From an uncultured bacterium (GTDB lineage Bacteria > Planctomycetota > UBA1135 > GCA-002686595), in assembly GCA_938075305.1 (NCBI GenBank), contig CALJGV010000012.1, positions 1 to 64,000 of the forward strand: 64,000 bases of DNA. The letters are read 5' to 3'. Positions 18,136-26,338 of this stretch are shown piece after piece. The translations under genes and the position numbers were made by a program. How positions within the stretch are numbered: position 1 is the stretch's first letter; every line of letters starts with the position of its first letter. The notes under the pieces were generated by a model. That model had not been told where the DNA came from. It did not search any database and worked only from the letters and a program-made list of their open reading frames with translations.

Positions 18136-19236
18136 ATGATCACCCTTCCCGATGGACGCCAGGCGGGCGTGCTCACGGAGTCGGGCGAGGCGCTCCCCGA
18201 CGCGCTCACCGCCGTTGACGACACCCTCGCCGCCGACGCGGCCCTGCGCATGCTCAGGCAGGGCAGGGTCCTGCTCTGGACGGGGAGCTTTCCCAATGGC
18301 CGCAACCTGCTGGCTGCCCTGAAGCGACGCCTCGCTCCCACGGCATCCCCCTCCACGGTGCAGGAGTTGGGGGCTCGCTGGCGCGACAATCGCGCCCAGA
18401 TCGGCCGCACCGCGGAGCTACTCGGCGCGCTCATGGTGGTGGTCGAGCCAGACGGCGAGGTGAAGTCCCGACGGGCTCCCCAGACCAGGGAGGCGGTTCG
18501 TTTGGCCTGGGGTCACGCGCCCCACCCACGGCTCGTCTCCATCAACAACCTGCTGGGCGCCTTGAGCGCCGCGGAGTGGACGCGCAAGGGACTTGAGGTC
18601 GCCGGCCTTGAGGGCCGATTGACCCCTAGGTACGGGGTGTTCTCGCCCACCCGAAGCGCCTACGTGGCGCTCGCACGAGAGCTGGAGGTCAGGGACCAGT
18701 CTTTGATAGACGTGGGCTGCGGAACGGGGGTTCTTGCCTTCGTTCTCCTGCAGGCCGGCGCGAGGAGCGCTGTGGGCACGGACCAGGACCCGCGCGCCAT
18801 CGAGTGCGCCGTGGACAATGCGGCCCAGCTTGGCCTCTCGGAGCGCTTCCAGGCCCGAGAGGCCGATCTCTTCCCCGCCAACGAGCGGGCGGACACGATC
18901 ATCTTCAACGCGCCTTGGATGCCCGAAACCCCGAGGACACGCCTCGACCGCTCGGTGTTCGACGAGGACGGTGCGACCCTCGAGCGGTTCCTCGCCGACG
19001 CCCCTGGCCACCTCGAACCCGGCGGGCAGGTAGCGCTGCTGCTCTCTGACCTCCCGGAGCGCCTTGGGCTCCGCGCACCGGACACCGTCGAAGCCCTGGC
19101 CTCCAGGTGCGGGCTCAACGTGGACCGCGTCCACGAGGCGCGGGCACGCCACGGCCGGACGCAGCAGCCCTCGGATCCGCTGCACCAGGCACGGGCCGCC
19201 GAGAGGGTCCGCATGTTTCTCCTGAGCGCGGCCTAG
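18136..19236 (+). CDS. Class I methyltransferase (MTS/PrmB-like fold)
   Basis: A 366-residue methyltransferase. Its C-terminal half carries SLIDVGCGTGVLAFVLLQAGA (SAM-binding motif I), GTDQDPRAIECAVDNAAQLGL and IIFNAPWMP in the position of the NPPY catalytic motif of N5-glutamine and adenine methyltransferases. The change from NPPY to NAPW suggests a different substrate. The N-terminal 165 residues lack a recognised domain, though the layout parallels RsmC/RlmG, which have a degenerate N-terminal methyltransferase domain. A longer upstream frame overlaps the DinB gene and is rejected; ATG 18136 has a -10-like hexamer six bases before it. Confidence 0.75.
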   Translation: MITLPDGRQAGVLTESGEALPDALTAVDDTLAADAALRMLRQGRVLLWTGSFPNGRNLLAALKRRLAPTASPSTVQELGARWRDNRAQIGRTAELLGALMVVVEPDGEVKSRRAPQTREAVRLAWGHAPHPRLVSINNLLGALSAAEWTRKGLEVAGLEGRLTPRYGVFSPTRSAYVALARELEVRDQSLIDVGCGTGVLAFVLLQAGARSAVGTDQDPRAIECAVDNAAQLGLSERFQAREADLFPANERADTIIFNAPWMPETPRTRLDRSVFDEDGATLERFLADAPGHLEPGGQVALLLSDLPERLGLRAPDTVEALASRCGLNVDRVHEARARHGRTQQPSDPLHQARAAERVRMFLLSAA

Positions 19237-19315
19237 GACCGCCGGCGCCTCCGCCGCTGGAGGCAATGGGATCGCCCTTGCGGTAGGAGCCCGACGGTGT
19301 GAGCGAGAGGGGTGC

Positions 19316-19340
19316 GCGTCCGGGTGGTTCGCCGGGACGC
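19316..19340. terminator. Possible weak terminator hairpin
   Basis: GCGTCC and GGACGC arms with a bulged inner GG/CC extension and about eight loop bases, between two convergent genes. No T-tract. Low confidence. Confidence 0.3.
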
Positions 19341-19348
19341 CCGCCTGG

Positions 19349-21181
19349 TCACTGGAAGGTCGCCTCGAGACTCGCGGTGAAGTTGGAGGTCACGCCCGGG
19401 TTGGCGTCGCGGTACCAGCCCTGAAAGAAGCGCGTCTCACCGGCGCCAACCGAGACAAGGCCCGTGGGCGTCGGCGTGCGGGTCAGATCCAACGCGAGCG
19501 AGAACACCCCCGCCGCCCCCGAGGAGAGGATCTGACCGGGCCCGACATACCGCCCGATGCTGCCCCCTAGGCAGAGCGTGCCCTGGGAGCCGCCCGGAGA
19601 AGGGACCGTGGCGGCGGCCACGCCCGTGAAGAAGAACCCGAAGGACAACGGGGGCAGCCGGGAGGCCAGCAGTGTCACGTTGTTGTCGGCCGCCACGGGG
19701 CTCCCGAATGCACGTAGCTCCGCACCCACTCCCGTGGAGTTGGGCACGCCTGGACAGCCGCTGAGGAGAATCAGACCGGGCGCTCCGAGGCCCCCGTCGA
19801 GGTCCAGGGCTTGCACCAGGATGTCCCCGCTATCCGAGCGCTCGTCGCTCCAGGCAATGAGCCCCACCTCCGTGGTGGCCACGGCGCGAGCGAGGCGCGA
19901 CTTGACGCTGGGCGTCGACGCCACATCGAAGGCTGGCGCCACCACGGCGCCGGTGGGATCGAGGCCTACCGCGAACAGGCGGTCGCTACCGAAGGTCGGG
20001 GCCTCGCTCCAGGTGATCAGCGTGCGGCCGCTCGACACCTGGACCCCCGGAAAGTCCGCGCCGGTGGGGCCCACAGGGACCACGGCTGCACCGGCGGCCC
20101 CCCACAGCCGCGCCCCCGACAGGCTGACACGCTGTGCCGAGACCCCGAAGAGGGACGAGTTGGGGACCTGCTCCTTCCAGGTGACCACGATGTCGCCCGT
20201 CGTCGGGTCCGCGGCAGCCCGTGGGTTGACCCGCTCACGGCCCGCCGCCGTTGCCACCGGGAGCCCGTTCAGCTGGAACCGCGGGCTTCCGGAACCGTCG
20301 AGCCGCTGCACGTAGACCTGCAACGACGGGCTCGACGAGTACCAGGCGAACAGGGCGTCCCCATCTGAGGTGCTCATCGCGGGGAAGTTGCCGATCTGCA
20401 GTGACCCCGCGCCAAAGACTGTGATCGGCGCCCCGCCCCAGAGCGCGGCCCCCGTCGGGTCGATTCGCTGGGCCACCAGGTGGCGTGGAGAGATGAAGCC
20501 GCCGGTCTGGTGCACGATGGACACCACCACGTCCTCCCCGAGCCGCTGGAGGTCAGCGAGCCCGTAGCTGCCAGCCCCCGGTCCCAGGGTGACGCCTCCG
20601 GGCCACACCGCCTGCCCGGAGCCGGTGAGGGCCTGGAGACGAACGTTGGCGTTATCCGTCCACGCCACCACGGCGTGGCCTCCGGTGGATCGCGCGCTCT
20701 CGACGATCTTGGGCGCCGCGACGAAGGCGCCGCCCGAGGTCAGGGTCACACCCGAGGCGCCCCACGGGAACGCACCAGCGCCCGTGACCCGGGCGGCTGT
20801 GATCTGAACGGACCCCGTACGGTCATCTCGGAACGCGAGCAACGCGTCCCCGTTCTCGGCGACCCCGAGGCCGTAGTCCTGGGTGGAGGAGAAGCTGCGG
20901 TCGGCCACCAGCAATCCCCCGGGCGAGAAGACCTCGAGCCCGGATGCGTCCAGCTTCTGCAGCCGTACGTCCCACCCGGTGCCGATGCCATCCAGCCAGC
21001 TCACCCAGAACCCACCATCAGGGGATGGCACGAGCTTCGGCTGGTTCTGATCCGAGGGGGCGCTGGAGATGACCTGGTTCACCGCGGGGTCGGAGCCCCA
21101 CTGTGCCGCCGCGGCCGACGCAGTCACGCAAAGGACGGACCCTGCGGTGAGGATAGAAATGAACGGGCGCAGTGAATGCAT
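19349..21181 (-). CDS. Large secreted propeller-like protein with shared C-terminal domain
   Basis: A 610-residue exported protein. The signal peptide ends AAAAQ near residue 27. Residues about 30-470 consist of repeated beta-blades with phrases such as LVAQRIDPTGAALWG, VYVQRLDGSGSPRF, VSAQRVSLSGARLWG and LVQALDLDGG, each beside a segment like HAVVAWTD or ALFAWYSS; this looks like a beta-propeller. Residues 476-610 are a domain also found in the proteins at 33832 and 49775: PNSTG, an FGFF strand, PGGSQGTLCLGGSIGR and a terminal ETRFFQGWYRD. It is probably a cell-surface or outer-membrane-associated protein. No enzyme motif seen. Confidence 0.75.
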   Translation of the reverse strand: MHSLRPFISILTAGSVLCVTASAAAAQWGSDPAVNQVISSAPSDQNQPKLVPSPDGGFWVSWLDGIGTGWDVRLQKLDASGLEVFSPGGLLVADRSFSSTQDYGLGVAENGDALLAFRDDRTGSVQITAARVTGAGAFPWGASGVTLTSGGAFVAAPKIVESARSTGGHAVVAWTDNANVRLQALTGSGQAVWPGGVTLGPGAGSYGLADLQRLGEDVVVSIVHQTGGFISPRHLVAQRIDPTGAALWGGAPITVFGAGSLQIGNFPAMSTSDGDALFAWYSSSPSLQVYVQRLDGSGSPRFQLNGLPVATAAGRERVNPRAAADPTTGDIVVTWKEQVPNSSLFGVSAQRVSLSGARLWGAAGAAVVPVGPTGADFPGVQVSSGRTLITWSEAPTFGSDRLFAVGLDPTGAVVAPAFDVASTPSVKSRLARAVATTEVGLIAWSDERSDSGDILVQALDLDGGLGAPGLILLSGCPGVPNSTGVGAELRAFGSPVAADNNVTLLASRLPPLSFGFFFTGVAAATVPSPGGSQGTLCLGGSIGRYVGPGQILSSGAAGVFSLALDLTRTPTPTGLVSVGAGETRFFQGWYRDANPGVTSNFTASLEATFQ

Positions 21182-21286
21182 GAACGTCGCGGGGCTCGAG
21201 GACGGGCGGAGGCGTCCAGTGTTGAACAGGTAGCGCCAACGCGCCAGGGCCCAATGGCCCCACCGCAGGTCCCCCTTGGCCGCCCC

Positions 21287-22171
21287 TCAGGGCCGGGTCG
21301 AGGGCGACACGACGGCCCTCGCAATGAGACCCCTCAGGCGTTCCGGATCCGTCGCTGAGGTCTTGCACATGAAGCCGCTCTTGTGGGCGAAGTGCACGTC
21401 CGGCTCGCCATCCAGGCGCGAGAAGTCGAGGCGCGGGTCGTCCTCGTAGCGGCTGATGCCATAGCCGTCCGCCCGGCGGTCCGGATAGACCATCGCGCCG
21501 ATCTCTGCCTCGATCCCCGTTGCCCGTATGAAGCGGGCGACGCCGTTGGAGGGCTCCGAGGGGAGCTCGTCGCTTCTGGGGAGGAAGACCGTGTCGATGA
21601 CCTCCTCCCCCGCGTGCACCTGCCATCGTTCACTCCGCCCGCGAACGGACGCGATGTCCTCGCGTACCCCGCGGAGGTACGCCAGGAGATCCGCTCCTAC
21701 CGCGCGCATGAACTCGTAGACGGTCTCCCCGGCCGCGTGCCTCGGCCGCTCCGCGAAGTGCCGGAGCAGCGTCATGTCCACGGGTGAGTTCAGCTTGCCG
21801 ATCGCCGCCCGCGGCACGCCGAGCCACTCGGCGGTCTTCTTCGGTCCTCTTGAGTCGAACCACTCCGCAGGCTCCAACCATTCGCAGAAGAGCAGGGCAT
21901 CCTCGTACAGGCCGAGCGACCCCAGGACCAGGCTGAGCGAGCAAGTGGGCGCGTGGTCCCTTGGGAACTGGTGATGGTCGTAGTTGTGCAGGTCGGGGTC
22001 GTGATGGCCGCCCACGTCCACCACTGCCACCTGCGCGTCTGCGAGCTCGTCCGCGGTCGGGTCCCGCCGCTCCACGGGGCACCCGTGCAAGGCGGCGAGG
22101 ACGCACGCGGCCACGAGGTCATCTTTGTGAGCGCCCCCGGGGTGCGTCACGATCAGCTTCAGCTCACTCAT
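21287..22171 (-). CDS. MYG1 family (UPF0160) metal-dependent protein
   Basis: A 294-residue MYG1-family protein, related to DHH phosphoesterases. The metal-binding motifs are THPGGAHKDDLVAA, VDVGGHHDPDLHNYDHHQ and a later GISRY segment. Eukaryotic MYG1 is a 3'-5' RNA exonuclease; bacterial homologs are uncharacterised but probably share the activity. The ATG at 22171 (MSELKLIVTHPGG) is chosen because a TATGGT hexamer stands seven bases upstream and the extra codons before it look random. Confidence 0.85.
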   Translation of the reverse strand: MSELKLIVTHPGGAHKDDLVAACVLAALHGCPVERRDPTADELADAQVAVVDVGGHHDPDLHNYDHHQFPRDHAPTCSLSLVLGSLGLYEDALLFCEWLEPAEWFDSRGPKKTAEWLGVPRAAIGKLNSPVDMTLLRHFAERPRHAAGETVYEFMRAVGADLLAYLRGVREDIASVRGRSERWQVHAGEEVIDTVFLPRSDELPSEPSNGVARFIRATGIEAEIGAMVYPDRRADGYGISRYEDDPRLDFSRLDGEPDVHFAHKSGFMCKTSATDPERLRGLIARAVVSPSTRP

Positions 22172-22178
22172 GGAGGGG

Positions 22179-22184
22179 ACCATA
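22179..22184 (-). promoter_or_regulatory. Putative -10 hexamer of a leaderless transcript
   Basis: TATGGT (minus strand), seven bases before the ATG of the MYG1 gene. Confidence 0.5.
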
Positions 22185-22240
22185 GCAGCGATTGCCGCCA
22201 CAAAGCCCCACGGGCTGCCCCCCGTGCCTCTCGATGTCGG

Positions 22241-23056
22241 TCAATCGGCGCGCGGCGGCGACGGACCAGAGGCAGAGGCCCCGGAGACCTCCAGGGACTG
22301 CTCGGCCTCCTGAAACAGGCGGAGCAGTCGGCTGGGTCCTCTCGATGCGATGTGCAGCTCGGTCGAGAGGGACAAGAGCTTGAAGCCTCGCGTCTCGAGC
22401 AGCGAGGCGAGACTGTCAGCCGTGTGAAAGGCCAGGTGCCCGTTCCGAGGACAGGCATACCACCAAGCTGCCCCGATGGTGTCGATGTCCTCTGGCTGCA
22501 GCAGGGTGCTCAGGAGCAGCAGCCCGCCGGGGGCCACCAGGCCGCACAGCTGGTCGAACAATGCCCCCTGGTCCGGGACGTGCTCCACCACCTCGAACGC
22601 GGTCACCAGCTCATGCCGGCTCTCCGGTAGGGGCGAATCGGCGTGGTAGGGGTCATAGACGGTCCCGTGGACGAGGCCGAACCCACGGAGCTCATCCACC
22701 ATCCGCCCCTCGCCGGCCCCGAAATCCAGCAGGGAGACCTCGCCCAAGGCATCACCCAGGACGCCGGAGAGATACGCCGCGAGCCGTGTTGGGCGCTCGA
22801 CCAGGAACGGCGGATCCGCGAGCACGTAGTCCGCGTTGTAGACCCTGGCCTTGAAGTCGGCCTCCGACCAGTCATCGAAGTAAGGGGTGAACATGAAACC
22901 GCAGGCCCCGCAGCGACGGAAACCCACCACCTCATCGCTCACGGGGAACTGCCGCTGGCCCTCGAACCAGTCCGCGCCGGACTTGTTGAAGTCGACCACA
23001 CCTGCGCTCTTGGTCACGCCTCCACAAACGGAGCAGCAGTTCGTCGGTGTGGTCAT
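22241..23056 (-). CDS. Zinc-ribbon class I methyltransferase
   Basis: A 271-residue methyltransferase with an N-terminal zinc ribbon made of CCSVCGG and RCGACGF, then a SAM domain: VSLLDFGAGEGRMVDELRGFG (motif I), TAFEVVEHVPDQGALFDQL (the VxEHV motif) and LVAPGGLLLLST. This arrangement, including the AFHTADSLASLLETRGF tail, is common in methyltransferases of glycan and natural-product clusters. Substrate unknown. ATG 23056 was chosen because it directly precedes the zinc ribbon. It is the gene upstream of MYG1 on the same strand, with 69 bases between. Confidence 0.8.
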   Translation of the reverse strand: MTTPTNCCSVCGGVTKSAGVVDFNKSGADWFEGQRQFPVSDEVVGFRRCGACGFMFTPYFDDWSEADFKARVYNADYVLADPPFLVERPTRLAAYLSGVLGDALGEVSLLDFGAGEGRMVDELRGFGLVHGTVYDPYHADSPLPESRHELVTAFEVVEHVPDQGALFDQLCGLVAPGGLLLLSTLLQPEDIDTIGAAWWYACPRNGHLAFHTADSLASLLETRGFKLLSLSTELHIASRGPSRLLRLFQEAEQSLEVSGASASGPSPPRAD

Positions 23057-23483
23057 GGTGACGCCCGCCGATCCGCGGGCGCAGCAGGCTACCACGACCC
23101 CTTGGAACCGCTGCCCCAAGAGAGGGATGGCCCCAACGCAGGCCCATCGACTTGACCGGGAGATGTCCGGGCCGGCCCGGGGCGCATGGATCCGGGCCAA
23201 CTCCGTTACCCAGGGGTAGCAGGTCACGGAGCGTTTCGCGGGCGGAACATGCGGCAACCGGCTTGGGAGTGCCAAGAGCCGTGTTTTCGAGTCGTCAGGA
23301 TTTCGATCAACGGTTCCGCATCCGACGTATCCGACACCCGCGAAACTCCTCGCACGTCGCGCAGCGCTGGCTCGCAGTCGCTCGCTCGATGGCATTGCTC
23401 CGGTTCCGGAGCGCTTCCAAATCTCAACCCGCTCGTCGGCCCGCAGCCGCGGACGCGAGCCCTCAACATCGCAAGGAGTCATC
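23057..23483. other. Intergenic region upstream of the fasciclin gene
   Basis: About 430 bases of somewhat lower G+C content between divergent genes. It holds an inverted repeat GCTCCGG-TT-CCGGAGC at 23397-23412, which could be an operator, and ends with the ribosome-binding site AAGGAG five bases before the fasciclin ATG. A TAGCCT hexamer 29 bases before the leftward methyltransferase may be its -10. No gene recognised. Confidence 0.45.
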
Positions 23484-24374
23484 ATGTTCACGCACCTCGC
23501 ACTCGCTCTCGTTCCCGCCCTTGCCCCGGCCCCCGCTGCCCCCGCCCAAGCTGCGCTTCCAGGCAACATCGTGGATGTGGCGGCGGGCAATGGCAACTTC
23601 ACCACCCTGGTGACTGCGCTCCAGATCACCGGCCTGGACCAGGCACTCGATGGGTCCCAGAGCTCGTCGCGCCTCACGGTGTTCGCCCCGACGGATGCAG
23701 CGTTCAACAACCTCCCTGCTGGAGCCCTGTCGGACCTGGTCGCCGACCCGGACGCCCTGAGCGAGGTGCTCCTCTACCACGTCACCGGCGGAGGCCTCCT
23801 GGCGTCCAACGTCCTCGCATCGCCCACCATTGACATGCTCAACGGGCAGCGCACGGCGATCTCACTTCAGGGTGGGAGTCCGTTCATCGACGGCGCCCAG
23901 ATTCAGATCACCGACATCGTCTGCGCCAACGGCGTCATTCACGTGATCGACGCCGTCCTACTGCCCGCCACCGACTCGCTGGTGGCCACGGCCGTCGGCG
24001 CCACCGAGGCCGCGTACCTGACTGCCCTGCTTGGGTTCACTAGCCTGATCCCCGTTCTCGAGGACGGCACCTTCACGGTCTTCGCGCCGACCAACGCGGC
24101 GTTCCAGCAGATCCCGCCCTCGACCCTGCGTTCACTGGTCACCACCGCAGGTGTTCCGACCCTCGAGTCGATCCTGCTCGTCCACGTGGTCCCGGGGCGG
24201 GTCTTCGCAGATGACGTCATCGCAGCCGGTCAGCTGACCACCGTTGGCGGGAAGATCCTGCCCGTCACGGTCCAGAACGGGGCGGTCTTCGTGGACGGCG
24301 CCGAGGTCGTCTTCGCCGACGTTCAGACGGCCAACGGGAACATCCACTTCATCGACACGGTGCTCCTGCCCTGA
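23484..24374 (+). CDS. Secreted protein with two fasciclin domains
   Basis: A 296-residue exported protein: a signal peptide to about residue 25 (PAAPAQA) and two tandem fasciclin (FAS1) domains at about residues 28-158 and 165-296. Both have the H1 motif (LTVFAPTDAAFNNLP; FTVFAPTNAAFQQIP) and the H2 tail (VLLYHVTGG; ILLVHVVPG), and each ends with a NGxIHxID-xVLLP strand. Such proteins mediate adhesion in bacteria and eukaryotes. A clear Shine-Dalgarno sequence (AAGGAG) precedes the ATG, in contrast to many genes in this window. Confidence 0.92.
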   Translation: MFTHLALALVPALAPAPAAPAQAALPGNIVDVAAGNGNFTTLVTALQITGLDQALDGSQSSSRLTVFAPTDAAFNNLPAGALSDLVADPDALSEVLLYHVTGGGLLASNVLASPTIDMLNGQRTAISLQGGSPFIDGAQIQITDIVCANGVIHVIDAVLLPATDSLVATAVGATEAAYLTALLGFTSLIPVLEDGTFTVFAPTNAAFQQIPPSTLRSLVTTAGVPTLESILLVHVVPGRVFADDVIAAGQLTTVGGKILPVTVQNGAVFVDGAEVVFADVQTANGNIHFIDTVLLP

Positions 24375-24847
24375 GTCGTGCTAACGGGCCGCACCGGCCC
24401 TCCTCGCCCTGGGCGGAGGTGACCTGCGTCACTGCGGCCCGGGGCGGTCTCGGTCAGCGAGCTTGGCGGCGGGGTAGAGGCAGCGCTCGCCTTCGTCGTC
24501 GCCCAGGCCGCCAGGGAGACCGGCCAGGGCGAGCCCCGCAGGCTGCCCCGAGACCGCGCCTGGAGAGGCAGCCCGCTCGGCCGGCCTCCGCCTTCTCGCA
24601 GGGGCGGGCTCCGAGGGGCGGCGGCTCTTTCGAGTCCCTCCCCGCTGCCTCGCTGAAATTGGAGACGGATTCATGGATGTCGACTGCACGGTCGCGCGGC
24701 TTTGGGCGTGCCGGACCGGCATCCTGACCTCTGGCTGGTAGGGTGCTCGGCCACCGTGGTCGTCGGGGTGGCCATGCCAGCCGAAGGAGCAGGCTCCATC
24801 CTCACCTGACTACGTCTCCCGACCCCTTCCGCGAGCAAGGCAACCAC
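24375..24847. other. Intergenic region between fasciclin gene and dbpA
   Basis: A 473-base gap with no convincing gene. A short hairpin (GGGCCG-CAC-CGGCCC, 24386-24400) follows the fasciclin stop and may terminate it weakly. An inverted repeat GTGAC-CTGC-GTCAC lies at 24419-24432. A TAGGGT hexamer at 24739-24744 may be the dbpA -10, leaving a leader of about 100 bases. Confidence 0.4.
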
Positions 24848-26251
24848 GTGTCCCCGTCCTTCCACGAGCTTCAGCTGCGCCCCGCCCTCGTGAAGGTCGC
24901 GGGCGAGCTGGGATACGAGCGCCCAACCCGAATCCAGACCCTGGCGATCCCCCCTCTGCTCGCGGGGCGCGACGTGATCGGGAAGTCAAAGACCGGGAGC
25001 GGGAAGACCGCAGCGTTCGTGCTCCCGATGCTGCAGGGTCTCGACCTCGAGCGAAGGGAGCTCCAGGCCCTTGTCCTCTGCCCCACGCGCGAGCTGGCCG
25101 CTCAGGTCCGTGGCGAGGTCCGAACCCTCGGCCGGGGCCTCCCCGGGCTCGTCACGGCGGAGCTGGTGGGCGGGCAACCGGCCCGAGGCCAGCGCGAGTC
25201 CCTGGCGCGCGGGGTCCACGTCGCCGTCGGAACGCCGGGCCGGATCATGGACCTCCTTGGCACCGGCTCCATGGAGCCCAGCACCCTGCGCATCCTCGTC
25301 CTCGACGAGGCCGACCGGATGCTCGACATGGGCTTCGGCCCTGACGTCGCGCGGGTGGTGCGCAGCCTCCCCGCTGATCGCCAGACGGCGCTCTTCTCCG
25401 CCACCCTCCCGGAGGAGATCGAGGCCATCAGCCAGGCCTACCAGCTCGATCCAGTCCGCGTCTCGGCGGCCTCCCGCGATGCTCCTGGGCCTGCGATCGA
25501 ACAGTGGAAGGTCTTCACCCCGCCCAATGAGCGCTTCGGGGCGCTGGCACACGTCCTCGCAGGGACCCCACACGCTTCCGCGATCGTGTTCTGCAACTAC
25601 AAGGCGAGCGTTCTCGAGGTGACCCAGCGCCTCCAGAGCGCCGACGTCAGCGCCGACCGCTTGGACGGCGGCCTGGATCAGTTCCATCGCGACCAGGTCC
25701 TCAGCCGCTTCCGCGCGGGGAGCGTGCGAATCCTCGTGGCCACGGACGTGGCGGGGAGAGGGATCGACGTGGAGGGGCTCGACCTCGTGGTCAACTACGA
25801 GCTCCCCCAGCAGCCCGAGGTGTACGTCCACCGCATTGGCCGGACCGGACGCGCCGATGCCTCGGGGGTCGCGATCTCCCTCGCCGTCGGTCCGGCCGAT
25901 GCACGCGTGGCGGGGGTCGAGGAGTTGACCGGAGCACCCATCATGGAGCACCCCATGGGAGCCCCAAAAGGCCCCACCGCTGGCCTGCTGCGCGCGCTCG
26001 CTGGCCCGCCGCCCATGCGCTCGATCCTGATCTCGGGGGGCCGCAAGGACAAGGTTCGACCCGGGGACATCGTCGGAGCCCTCACCGGCGACGCGGGTGG
26101 GCTTGCAGGCGGGGACATCGGGAAGATCGAGGTGCAGGATCGCCTGTCGTATGTGGCCGTTCGGCACCACCTGGCCTCCCTCGCCGCCGACCGCATCAAC
26201 GCCGGGCGGATCAAGCGCAAGCGCTTCCGGGCCACCCTCGTCGGCCGCTAG
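24848..26251 (+). CDS. dbpA: DEAD-box RNA helicase DbpA
   Basis: A 467-residue ATP-dependent RNA helicase with all DEAD-box motifs in order: Q motif (FHELQL then PTRIQ), SKTGSGKT at 47-54, PTRELA, GG, TPGR, LDEADRMLDMGF, SAT, and in the second domain ATDVAGRGID and HRIGRTGRA. The C-terminal 75 residues form the DbpA RNA-binding domain (VRPGDIVGALTGDAG, GDIGKIEVQD, RIKRKRFRATLV), which in E. coli targets helix 92 of 23S rRNA during 50S assembly. The start is a GTG at 24848 immediately before the conserved N-terminus; an open frame 35 codons longer looks non-coding. Confidence 0.92.
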   Translation: MSPSFHELQLRPALVKVAGELGYERPTRIQTLAIPPLLAGRDVIGKSKTGSGKTAAFVLPMLQGLDLERRELQALVLCPTRELAAQVRGEVRTLGRGLPGLVTAELVGGQPARGQRESLARGVHVAVGTPGRIMDLLGTGSMEPSTLRILVLDEADRMLDMGFGPDVARVVRSLPADRQTALFSATLPEEIEAISQAYQLDPVRVSAASRDAPGPAIEQWKVFTPPNERFGALAHVLAGTPHASAIVFCNYKASVLEVTQRLQSADVSADRLDGGLDQFHRDQVLSRFRAGSVRILVATDVAGRGIDVEGLDLVVNYELPQQPEVYVHRIGRTGRADASGVAISLAVGPADARVAGVEELTGAPIMEHPMGAPKGPTAGLLRALAGPPPMRSILISGGRKDKVRPGDIVGALTGDAGGLAGGDIGKIEVQDRLSYVAVRHHLASLAADRINAGRIKRKRFRATLVGR

Positions 26252-26338
26252 ACCGCCGGCCCAGGCGCGGAGGCCGCGGCGTCGCCGACATGACCCGGGC
26301 CGCCGCCTGCCCCAGGCTGAGGCCCCACGCGCCTCGAC

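Noticed and set aside
24386..24400. Short hairpin after the fasciclin gene as an intrinsic terminator
   Set aside because: Only a six-base stem with no T-tract; mentioned in the region description but not listed as a terminator.
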